From: Lachnospiraceae bacterium UBA7050
GTDB lineage: Bacteria > Bacillota > Clostridia > Lachnospirales > Lachnospiraceae
Assembly (NCBI GenBank): GCA_002493905.1
Contig: DLAJ01000044.1
Coordinates: forward strand, 21,464-85,463
DNA length: 64,000 nucleotides
Direction of reading: 5' to 3'
Position numbers and translations under genes: made by a program. Below, in pieces: positions 32,927-39,403 of the stretch; position 1 is the first letter of the stretch; each line of letters starts with the position of its first letter. A model generated the notes under the pieces. The model was given only the letters and a program-made list of their open reading frames with translations, made no database searches and was not told the DNA's origin.

Positions 32927-34576
32927 ATGGAATGGGTGGAGATCATCTTACTGATCATTGGAATCGGTGCATTTGCAGCAAGCTTTTTTGTACGTACATC
33001 GGGAGAGCAGTTAAGCAGGGAGGAGCGTAAACGCACGGATGAAGAGATTAAGGCGCGGGTCGATAAGCAGATGGAAGAAGCTGCAGCCAAAATCAATCAT
33101 TCCGTGGATGACGCGGTACAGTATGCGGTGGATAAGACGGAGCGCTCATTGGAGCGCGTGTCAAATGAAAAGATCATGGGTGTCAGTGAATATGCGGATA
33201 CGGTGCTGACGGATATTCATAAAAACCATGAGGAAGTTGTCTTTTTGTATGATATGCTCAACGATAAACAGACTGCGCTAAAAAATTTCACTGCGGAAGT
33301 AGCGAAGACGGCTAAGGCGGTTTCCGTGCTCGCAAAAGAAGCAAAGAAATCGGCTGAGGCAGCGGCTGAGAATGCGGCACAGGCAGCGGCAAGTGCGGAC
33401 GAGGCGGCAGAAAATGCAGCGCAGGCAGCGGACAGCGCAGATGAAGCTTCCCAGACAGCGCAGGATGCGACGCAGAATATTGATGAGGCAATCGATGGAG
33501 CAAGGGAAGCGCTTAAGTGTGCACAGGATGCGGCAGGCAGAGCAGATGCGGCGCGGAGGACTGCAGATGATGCAGCGGTACGTGCAGATTCGGCGAGGCA
33601 GACGGCAGGAGCAGCGCTGCAGGCTGCCAATGAAGCAATTTTGTCCGCGGATACGGCAAGGCAGACAGCCGGCGATGCAATGAAGAATGCAAAAGAGATT
33701 CAAAAGCTGAGTGGAGCAAAGAGCACTTCAGGAACGCGGCAGCGTGCAGCCGGCGTGGAATCACAAAATTTAAGCGGACTTGCTCGGATGCAGGAGATTC
33801 GCGAAGCGAAGAGCGAAGAAGAGCAGTTGGAAGGAAAAGAGAATAAGGAGCAGATTCCGGTACAAGAGCCAGGAAAAGCGCCGCGGCCGGGAGTGCAGAA
33901 AGCAGAGGATATGCCGCAGCCGGGAGTACAGAAAGCAGAGAATATGCCGCGGCCGGAAGTACAGAAAGCAGAGGACATGCCGCAGCCGGGAGTACAGAAA
34001 GCAGAGGGTATGCTGCAGCCGGAGGTACAGAAAGCAGAGGGTATGCTGCAGCCGGGGGTACAGAAAGCAGAGGACATGCTGCAGCCGGAAGTGCAGAGAC
34101 CACGGAGTACGCCGCAGCCGGAAGTGCAGAGACCACGGAGTACGCCGCAGCCGGCGGTTCAGCCTTCCAAAACGGAGCAAGGCGAGCCTGGAATTTCCGT
34201 CATGGATATCCGTCAGCGGACGGTGACAAACGATACGGACGGTTTCAGACCGTTTGTGATACCGCGTGTAAAGGTTTTAGGAGAACCAGTGGAGGAAGAA
34301 GCGGAAAAGGAAATACAGAGACCGGCAAGGACACGTTCCGCATCAGCAGGCAGGCGCAGTACAAAAAAGACGCTTGCTGTGAATGAGACAAGGGAAATGA
34401 GTACACCTCAGAGTGAAAACAATACAGAAAAACATGGAAGTGCAGGAACGGAACGCAACAATAATGAAAAGATTTTGGCGATGCATCAGGAAGGAAAGTC
34501 CAATATTGCCATTGCCAGAGAACTTGGCATAGGTGTGGGAGAGGTTAAGCTTGTGATTGATCTGTTTAAGATGTAA
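32927..34576 (+). CDS. Membrane-anchored Ala-rich/repeat protein with DUF6115 C-terminus
   Basis: This 549-residue protein has four parts. First is an N-terminal membrane helix (EIILLIIGIGAFAASFFV). Second is a long Ala-rich coiled coil (about residues 123-256) with runs such as AENAAQAAASADEAAENAAQ. Third is a block of nine 11-residue repeats of type MPQPGVQKAED (residues 318-416, bases 33878-34174). Fourth is a C-terminal helix-turn-helix-like segment (EKILAMHQEGKSNIAIAREL, then GIGVGEVKLVIDLFKM) of DUF6115 type. The end looks like a DNA-binding HTH, but the protein is membrane-anchored, so its role is unclear. A structural or scaffold function is my inference. Confidence 0.8.
   Translation: MEWVEIILLIIGIGAFAASFFVRTSGEQLSREERKRTDEEIKARVDKQMEEAAAKINHSVDDAVQYAVDKTERSLERVSNEKIMGVSEYADTVLTDIHKNHEEVVFLYDMLNDKQTALKNFTAEVAKTAKAVSVLAKEAKKSAEAAAENAAQAAASADEAAENAAQAADSADEASQTAQDATQNIDEAIDGAREALKCAQDAAGRADAARRTADDAAVRADSARQTAGAALQAANEAILSADTARQTAGDAMKNAKEIQKLSGAKSTSGTRQRAAGVESQNLSGLARMQEIREAKSEEEQLEGKENKEQIPVQEPGKAPRPGVQKAEDMPQPGVQKAENMPRPEVQKAEDMPQPGVQKAEGMLQPEVQKAEGMLQPGVQKAEDMLQPEVQRPRSTPQPEVQRPRSTPQPAVQPSKTEQGEPGISVMDIRQRTVTNDTDGFRPFVIPRVKVLGEPVEEEAEKEIQRPARTRSASAGRRSTKKTLAVNETREMSTPQSENNTEKHGSAGTERNNNEKILAMHQEGKSNIAIARELGIGVGEVKLVIDLFKM
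33878..34174 (+). repeat. 33-bp tandem repeat, nine units, in the DUF6115 gene
   Basis: Nine in-frame 33-base units encode 11-residue blocks with the pattern xPQPxVQKAEx, such as MPQPGVQKAEN, MPRPEVQKAED and MLQPEVQKAEG. The last three drift to TPQPEVQRPRS and TPQPAVQPSKT. Neighbouring units are nearly identical at the DNA level (for example GCAGCCGGAAGTGCAGAGAC repeated), so copy number probably varies between strains. Confidence 0.9.
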
Positions 34577-34588
34577 CGCTTGATGAGT

Positions 34589-34642
34589 GCAATATCGCAG
34601 GCGGGTCTGCGGTATACTGTAATCAATCCCTGACTGGGATTG
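34589..34642 (+). repeat. Dispersed palindromic repeat copy plus second hairpin
   Basis: GCAATATCGCAGGC (34589-34602) repeats 8115-8128 exactly, and ATATCGCAG can pair with the nearby CTGCGGTAT (imperfect). A second hairpin, CAATCCC/GGGATTG with loop TGACT, lies at 34624-34642. Both are in the 94-base gap after the DUF6115 gene. No U tract follows either one. Confidence 0.55.
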
Positions 34643-34670
34643 CCGCTTGTGCGGTGGAATGAGAGGAAAC

Positions 34671-35408
34671 ATGAGATTACGATATTATTTAAGGGGATTG
34701 GGCATAGGCATTATTGTGACTGCGATCATCATGAATGCCTCGTTTTCCCGAAAAGATGAAATGTCTGATGAAGAGATTAAGGCACGGGCGGCAGAGCTTG
34801 GTATGATAGAAAACACGGTTCTCGCGCCGCCGAATCAGACGCCTACACCGACTGCGGGGGCAGCAGCAGAGGCACCGGGGCGTACTGGAATTGTGACGCC
34901 GGCAGAATCCGGCCGGGAGACACCGACTGTAGAGCCGACTGCAACACCAGTACCGACTGCGACGCCGACGCCGACCGCGGTGCCGACGCCGACTGCAACA
35001 CCAGTACCGACTGCGACGCCGACGCCGACTGCAACACCAATACCGACTGCGACACCGACGCCGACTGCGACACCGACGCCGACCGCGGTGCCGACGCCGA
35101 CTGCAACACCAGTACCGACTGCGACACCGACGCCGACTGCAGAGCCGACGCCAACTGCAACACCAATACCGACTGCGACACCAACGCCAGCGCGGGATAC
35201 TGCTACGATTACGATCAACAGAGGCGAGGGTTCGGACACAGTAAGCCGAAAGGCAGCGCAGGCAGGGCTTGTGGAAGATGCAGCAGATTTTGACCGCTAT
35301 CTGTGTGAGAATGGTTACGATAAAAAGCTCGTCACCGGTAGTCATGTGATTCCACTGGGATCGTCCTATGAGGAAATTGCAAGACGGCTGACCGGTCTCG
35401 GAAACTAA
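34671..35408 (+). CDS. Membrane-anchored Pro-Thr-repeat protein with MltG/YceG-like end
   Basis: The 245 residues comprise an N-terminal membrane helix (LRGLGIGIIVTAIIMNASF), a short acidic segment, a long Pro-Thr repeat stalk (about residues 86-174, PTATPVPTATPTPTAVPTPT and variants) and a small C-terminal domain. That domain (TITINRGEGSDTVSRKAAQA, GLVEDAADFDRYLCENGYDK, then LGSSYEEIARRLTG) resembles the LysM-like subdomain of MltG/YceG proteins. The catalytic transglycosylase part is absent. It would present a wall-binding-type domain outside the membrane on an extended stalk. ATG 34671 has AGAGG upstream. Function unproven. Confidence 0.72.
   Translation: MRLRYYLRGLGIGIIVTAIIMNASFSRKDEMSDEEIKARAAELGMIENTVLAPPNQTPTPTAGAAAEAPGRTGIVTPAESGRETPTVEPTATPVPTATPTPTAVPTPTATPVPTATPTPTATPIPTATPTPTATPTPTAVPTPTATPVPTATPTPTAEPTPTATPIPTATPTPARDTATITINRGEGSDTVSRKAAQAGLVEDAADFDRYLCENGYDKKLVTGSHVIPLGSSYEEIARRLTGLGN
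34926..35192 (+). repeat. Pro-Thr coding tandem repeat
   Basis: Short degenerate repeats of ACNCCNACNGCNAC type encode PTATP/PTPTA runs. A longer unit reading PTAVPTPTATPVPTATPTPT recurs with little change at the DNA level. The opposite strand has open reading frames here only because of the repeat; they are not genes. Confidence 0.85.
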
Positions 35409-35457
35409 CGGAGCAGAATGAATATCTTAAAGGTAACAGGATGCTTCGGAGTATGGC

Positions 35458-35685
35458 ATGACATATAGTGAATTGAGAAAAAAAGAAGTCATCAATATGA
35501 GGGACTGTAGAAAACTCGGGCGCATTTGCGATCTTGAGTTGGACGAGTGCACCGGGAAAATTCATAAGATCATGGTTCCGGGCTGTAATAAATGGCTGAG
35601 TCTGATGAATTGCGAGGACTCCATTTCCATCTGCTACAAGGATATCCGTCAGATTGGACCGGAGATCATTTTGGTGGACATTTAA
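35458..35685 (+). CDS. YlmC/YmxH-family PRC-barrel protein
   Basis: This is a 75-residue PRC-barrel protein of the YlmC/YmxH family, which is widespread in spore-forming Firmicutes; its function is not settled. The family pattern is clear: MTYSELRKKEVINMRDCRKL, GRICDLELDECTGKIHKIMV, PGCNKW and YKDIRQIGPEIILVDI. It has no membrane segment. A 49-base gap precedes it. Just after the stop lies the strong promoter for nrdR. Presence of this family fits a sporulating or formerly sporulating lineage. Confidence 0.9.
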   Translation: MTYSELRKKEVINMRDCRKLGRICDLELDECTGKIHKIMVPGCNKWLSLMNCEDSISICYKDIRQIGPEIILVDI

Positions 35686-35698
35686 GACCGGAAAGCGG

Positions 35699-35727
35699 TT
35701 GACATAAGCGAAACCAAAAGATATACT
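35699..35727 (+). promoter_or_regulatory. Sigma A promoter of nrdR
   Basis: TTGACA (35699-35704), a 17-base spacer and TATACT (35722-35727) form a near-consensus promoter. It lies 36 bases before the nrdR start, and SD AAGGAGAG follows. I see no NrdR-box pair around it. Confidence 0.88.
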
Positions 35728-35762
35728 AAACAAAAGTACCTTTCAGATAAGGAGAGACAAGA

Positions 35763-36212
35763 ATGAAGTGTCCGTTTTGTGGTCATGAGAATACCAGAGT
35801 CATTGATTCCCGCCCGGCTGAAGATAATAATTCCATACGAAGGCGCCGGGTATGCGACGAGTGCGATAAGCGTTTTACGACTTACGAGAAAGTTGAGACG
35901 ATTCCACTCATTATTATTAAAAAAGATAATAACAGGGAAACTTACGACCGTTCCAAAATTGAGGGCGGCGTACTGCGTGCATGCCATAAGCGTCCGGTCA
36001 GCGCACGCCAGATCAGCGAACTGGTCGACGCGGTAGAAACGGAAATTTCCGGCAGAGAGGACCGTGAAATACCGAGTGCGGTTATTGGTGAGATTGTGAT
36101 GGAGAAGCTAAAGGATCTTGATGCGGTCGCGTATGTGCGTTTTGCATCTGTTTATCGCGAATTTAAGGATGTAAATACATTTATGGATGAGCTGAAAAAA
36201 GTATTACAATAG
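35763..36212 (+). CDS. nrdR: Transcriptional repressor NrdR
   Basis: NrdR represses ribonucleotide reductase genes by sensing ATP/dATP. The 149 residues have an N-terminal zinc ribbon (MKCPFCGHENTRVIDSRPAE and RRRRVCDECDKRFTTYEKVE, four cysteines in two C-x2-C pairs). An ATP-cone follows with VKK-type residues (IIIKKDNNRETYDRSKIEGG, VRFASVYREFKDVNTFMDEL). The length is standard. It has its own sigma A promoter (35699-35727) and a terminator (36278-36309). No nrd gene is in the window. Confidence 0.97.
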   Translation: MKCPFCGHENTRVIDSRPAEDNNSIRRRRVCDECDKRFTTYEKVETIPLIIIKKDNNRETYDRSKIEGGVLRACHKRPVSARQISELVDAVETEISGREDREIPSAVIGEIVMEKLKDLDAVAYVRFASVYREFKDVNTFMDELKKVLQ

Positions 36213-36277
36213 AGACATCAGCAGGAACACAAGACGCACGGTTTAACGGCTTTGCGGTATTTGAATCTGAAGCGGCC

Positions 36278-36309
36278 AAAAAGGCTCCCGCCGGTACGGG
36301 GGCCTTTTT
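36278..36309 (+). terminator. Intrinsic terminator after nrdR
   Basis: AAAAAGGCTCCCG (36278-36290) pairs with CGGGGGCCTTTTT (36297-36309), with one G-U pair and loop CCGGTA. The T run forms the 3' arm end. It separates nrdR from the HD-GYP gene. Confidence 0.9.
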
Positions 36310-36374
36310 GCGACGGCGCTGTTTTTGTGTGATATGTGGTGATATATTTTCAATGTATTCAAAGACAAGGATAT

Positions 36375-36404
36375 TTGCAGAAATGGACGGACCTATGCTA
36401 TAAT
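36375..36404 (+). promoter_or_regulatory. Likely promoter of the HD-GYP gene
   Basis: TTGCAG (36375-36380), an 18-base spacer and a perfect TATAAT (36399-36404) lie 51 bases before the gene start, after the nrdR terminator. The -10 is consensus; the -35 matches four of six. Confidence 0.72.
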
Positions 36405-36454
36405 CAATCATAACAGATCGCAGGAATGTGGGGACTGTGATAACGGGGGAGTAC

Positions 36455-38413
36455 ATGACGCATACAAAGAGGGGAACCAAAAAGAAAAAACAGGGGGAAA
36501 AGAGTCAATATTTCCTGACAATTCTTTTTACGCTGCTTGCATTGGCGGGGATGGTGATTTACAATTTTGTCACTTTTTATTCCAATGCCGTATCTGATAT
36601 GATTGCTGTCGGGGAGAGCTCGCTTTCGCAGGAATCAGAGCAGCTGAAAGGATATCTGACAAAGGGAATGGATGTCCTTCAGGTGACGGCGATCGCAGTG
36701 GAATACATGATGCAGGGCGGTGCGGATTCGGAGGAAATTGAGGCGTTTCTTGTTGAGGAATCCGAGCGTTATAAACAGGATATTGATCCGAATTTTACAG
36801 GAATATACGGTGTGTTTGACGGGAAATATATTGACGGCATCGGGTGGGTTCCGGATGAGGATTATGTACCGGAGGAGCGGGTGTGGTATCTGGAGGCAGT
36901 GGATGCGGGAGGAACACCGACCGTTGTGTCCCCCTATCTGGATGCACAGACCAATACGATTATGATGTCTGTCAGCCAGCTCCTCTATGATCGTAAAAGC
37001 GTTATTTCTTTTGACATTGTACTTGATCAGATACAGATCATTACACAGGACGTAAAACTGAACGATATGGGATATGGTTTTATCATTGACCGGGCGGGTC
37101 TGGTGGTGGCTCACACGGATTCAGCGGAGCGCGGTAAGAATTATCTCAGGGACAGTGAAATGAATGCACTGCTGGTCGAAGTGTATGAGAGACAGGGAGA
37201 AACGTTTAAGGCACGTATTTATGGGGAAGATTGTACTGTTTTTACAGATAACGTAATGGATGACTGGTATGTCGTCATGGTCGTCAGCAATACGAAGCTT
37301 TATGAATCCATCCGCCGTATCATGGTGCGGAACGCGTTCGTCTGTATCGGCGTGTTTGGGCTGATTCTGTATTTCTGTACCCTTGCATTCAAACGGATAC
37401 GCATTCATATGCGAAATGAGGAAGAAAGCCGAAAAAACGTAGAAAAAACGAATGAAACGATTCTGCGCACGCTGGCGCGTGCGATTGACGCAAAGGACCG
37501 GTATACAAACGGACATTCTCAGCGTGTGGCAAAGTATGCGGCGGAGATTGCGAAACGTATGGGAAAAGACGCGGATTATCAGGAGAAAATTTATCGTGCT
37601 GGTCTGCTGCATGATATTGGAAAAATCCATATACCGGACGCGATCATCAATAAACCTGCGCGTCTGACGGAGGAAGAGTTTGCTTACATTAAATTACATC
37701 CCGTATCCGGCTTTTATATTCTGAGAGACATTCAGGGCAATGATATGATCGCGCAGGGGGCGAAGTGGCATCATGAGCGTTATGACGGCAACGGCTATCC
37801 GAACGGTCTTGTGGGTGAAGATATTCCTGAGGTCGCAAGGATCATCGGGGTGGCAGACGCTTATGACGCAATGACTTCCAACAGGAGTTATCGTCAGGTC
37901 ATGCCGCAGGAAAAAGTGCGTGGGGAGATTGAGAAGGGAAAAGGATTTCAATTTGATCCGAAAGTCGCAGACGTTATGCTGCAGATGATGGATGAGGATA
38001 AAGAGTATGAGATGCGGCATCAATCAGGTCCGCAGTTGAATATTCTTGCAGTGGATGATGAGCCGGAGAGTCTGGAGCAGATCGAAAATGCCCTGAAGGA
38101 CGAACCGGATTACACGGTTTATAAAGAAAAGTCCGGTAGGACTGCGTTGAAGCGGATGAGGCAGGTTCCGATGGATATGGTACTGCTCGACCGACAGATG
38201 CCGGGGATGGACGGGCTTGCCGTATATCGTTATATCAGGGATCAGATGGATTCCGACGTCCCGATTATATTCCTGACGTCGGACAAGTCGGGTAAGACGA
38301 TAGAGCAGCTTAATGAACTGGATGCGGAAGGGTATCTTGTGAAGCCCTTTATGCCGCAGGTGCTTTTGGAGATGCTGCACAGCATCTTACAGGAAAAAGA
38401 AGGCGAGCGGTAA
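36455..38413 (+). CDS. Membrane HD-GYP phosphodiesterase with C-terminal receiver domain
   Basis: This probably hydrolyses cyclic di-GMP in response to an outside signal. The 652 residues have a first membrane helix (FLTILFTLLALAGMVIYNF), a dCache-like sensor domain (about 45-290, with VPEERVWYLEAVDAGG) and a second helix (FVCIGVFGLILYFC). The HD-GYP domain has LLHDIGKIHIPD, HHERYDGNGYP and RIIGVADAYDAM. Last is a receiver with Asp in VLLDRQMPGMDG and VKPF (about 525-650). A receiver at the C-terminal end is the reverse of the common REC-HD-GYP order. ATG 36455 has GGGGGAG upstream; GTG 36428 would add 9 residues. No kinase gene is adjacent. Confidence 0.92.
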   Translation: MTHTKRGTKKKKQGEKSQYFLTILFTLLALAGMVIYNFVTFYSNAVSDMIAVGESSLSQESEQLKGYLTKGMDVLQVTAIAVEYMMQGGADSEEIEAFLVEESERYKQDIDPNFTGIYGVFDGKYIDGIGWVPDEDYVPEERVWYLEAVDAGGTPTVVSPYLDAQTNTIMMSVSQLLYDRKSVISFDIVLDQIQIITQDVKLNDMGYGFIIDRAGLVVAHTDSAERGKNYLRDSEMNALLVEVYERQGETFKARIYGEDCTVFTDNVMDDWYVVMVVSNTKLYESIRRIMVRNAFVCIGVFGLILYFCTLAFKRIRIHMRNEEESRKNVEKTNETILRTLARAIDAKDRYTNGHSQRVAKYAAEIAKRMGKDADYQEKIYRAGLLHDIGKIHIPDAIINKPARLTEEEFAYIKLHPVSGFYILRDIQGNDMIAQGAKWHHERYDGNGYPNGLVGEDIPEVARIIGVADAYDAMTSNRSYRQVMPQEKVRGEIEKGKGFQFDPKVADVMLQMMDEDKEYEMRHQSGPQLNILAVDDEPESLEQIENALKDEPDYTVYKEKSGRTALKRMRQVPMDMVLLDRQMPGMDGLAVYRYIRDQMDSDVPIIFLTSDKSGKTIEQLNELDAEGYLVKPFMPQVLLEMLHSILQEKEGER

Positions 38414-38510
38414 AATGCCGGAAGCGGCAAAGGCGTACGGTAAAATGCTAAATGCGACGAAGACGAGCGTTGATTGAGCTGGAAAACGAAAAAGGTAAAT
38501 CGTGGAAAAC

Positions 38511-38539
38511 AGGAACACGAAGAGTAGGAACACGAAGAG
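38511..38539 (+). repeat. 14-base direct repeat in the gap before the LarC2 gene
   Basis: AGGAACACGAAGAG occurs at 38511-38524 and 38526-38539. Just upstream, CGGTAAAATGC also occurs twice (about 38409-38450). The 203-base gap holds no gene, promoter or terminator that I can support. It reads like degenerate repeats. Confidence 0.6.
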
Positions 38540-38616
38540 CATGAACGTCAAGTGCGGAAAACTGAGATGGAGGAACCTTCAAATGCTGGAAGCAGGAGAC
38601 GGGTGCGGGGCAGGCA

Positions 38617-39111
38617 ATGAAACAAAAAGAGGATAGGGCAGTCAATCATACAGGCGTGAATCCCGGCGGGGCGCAAGTAGTATCCAGGATGGTGTCGGAG
38701 CTTTCATGCAATGTCGACGATATGACGGCAGAGGATATTGGCTTTGCCATGGAGCGGTTTTATGAGGCGGGGGCACTTGAGGTCTATACGATTCCGGTCG
38801 GCATGAAAAAGAACCGTCCGGGTACGCTGCTGCGCGTGATATGTGAGGAAGCTCTAAAACAGGAACTTGTGGAATGTATGTTCCGTCATACAAGCACAAT
38901 CGGTATCAGGGAGACGGCTACGCGCCGCTATGTACTGGAGCGGAAAACGAAAACGCTTCAGACACCCTACGGGGATGTGCGTGTCAAATCGGTGAGCGGT
39001 TATGGGACGGCGCGCGAAAAATATGAGTATGAGGATCTGGCGCGGATCGCGCGGGAGCGCGGCATCGGGCTTTCCGAAGTGCGGCGGCTGCTGCAGGAAG
39101 CCGGGGAGTAA
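38617..39111 (+). CDS. Stand-alone LarC C-terminal domain (LarC2, DUF111)
   Basis: LarC inserts nickel into the pincer cofactor of lactate racemase-type enzymes; its C-terminal half is sometimes encoded separately (larC2). The 164 residues match only that half: ELSCNVDDMTAEDIGFAMER, FYEAGALEVYTIPVGMKKNR, RHTSTIGIRETATRRYVLER and TPYGDVRVKSVSGYGTAREK, then KYEYEDLARIARERGIGLSE. The upstream 200 bases do not encode the LarC1 half, and no larA, larB or larE is in the window. A peptide/nickel-type transporter follows. The family is clear; whether it is active alone is unknown. Confidence 0.88.
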   Translation: MKQKEDRAVNHTGVNPGGAQVVSRMVSELSCNVDDMTAEDIGFAMERFYEAGALEVYTIPVGMKKNRPGTLLRVICEEALKQELVECMFRHTSTIGIRETATRRYVLERKTKTLQTPYGDVRVKSVSGYGTAREKYEYEDLARIARERGIGLSEVRRLLQEAGE

Positions 39112-39209
39112 GGCATTCCCAAAACGTACCGGTCTTCGCACGGCTGGCACATATCTTTATGCAGCTGTGTTTTCTTTTTGATACAATCTGCAAAAAAAGG
39201 AAGCCGCCA

Positions 39210-39237
39210 TTGCTTTTTTGAACAGATACGCTATAAT
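39210..39237 (+). promoter_or_regulatory. Likely promoter of the peptide/nickel ABC operon
   Basis: TTGCTT (39210-39215), a 16-base spacer and a perfect TATAAT (39232-39237) lie in the 292-base gap between the LarC2 gene and the binding-protein gene. The start of transcription would be near 39244, giving a leader of about 160 bases. Confidence 0.68.
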
Positions 39238-39320
39238 GACAATGATGCACGGACTAAGGACAAAAGCAGGACGATCATTCAGAACCGCATAGAAATACGG
39301 CGTTTGAGAAAAGAGGCGTC

Positions 39321-39380
39321 ATGAAAATTGCGGATGAGGATTTCGTGGAGCATTGTACCGGGTCTGATGATGACAACTGA
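39321..39380 (+). CDS. Possible 19-residue leader peptide
   Basis: ATG 39321 opens a 19-codon frame (MKIADEDFVEHCTGSDDDN) with AAAAGAGG a few bases upstream. It lies between the promoter at 39210 and the binding-protein gene. It might be a leader peptide or only chance. It is acidic and has one His-Cys pair. There is no homologue evidence. Confidence 0.3.
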   Translation: MKIADEDFVEHCTGSDDDN

Positions 39381-39403
39381 ATAAAAAAGAGGAGAGGAAA
39401 CAC

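Noticed and set aside
33513..34136. Minus-strand open frame across the 33-bp repeats (PAAAYPLLSV-type)
   Set aside because: It is a repeat shadow of the DUF6115 gene, with no start signal and no family resemblance.
33878..34174. CRISPR-like array
   Set aside because: The units are contiguous, in frame and coding, without unique spacers of constant length; no cas gene is present.
34835..35239. Minus-strand open frames rich in Val/Gly or Ser/Gln across the Pro-Thr repeat
   Set aside because: They exist only because the repeat has no stops on the other strand. They have no SD, and the + strand protein has a membrane anchor and a recognisable end.
36213..36280. Possible cyclic-di-GMP riboswitch before the HD-GYP gene
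   Set aside because: The sequence has some A/C/G-rich words reminiscent of GEMM-I but lacks the conserved tetraloop and receptor pattern, and it lies before the nrdR terminator, not in the HD-GYP leader.
38414..38616. Hidden LarC1 half or programmed frameshift upstream of the LarC2 gene
   Set aside because: The 203-base gap is far too short for LarC1 and contains stops and short direct repeats instead; the HD-GYP gene ends just before it.
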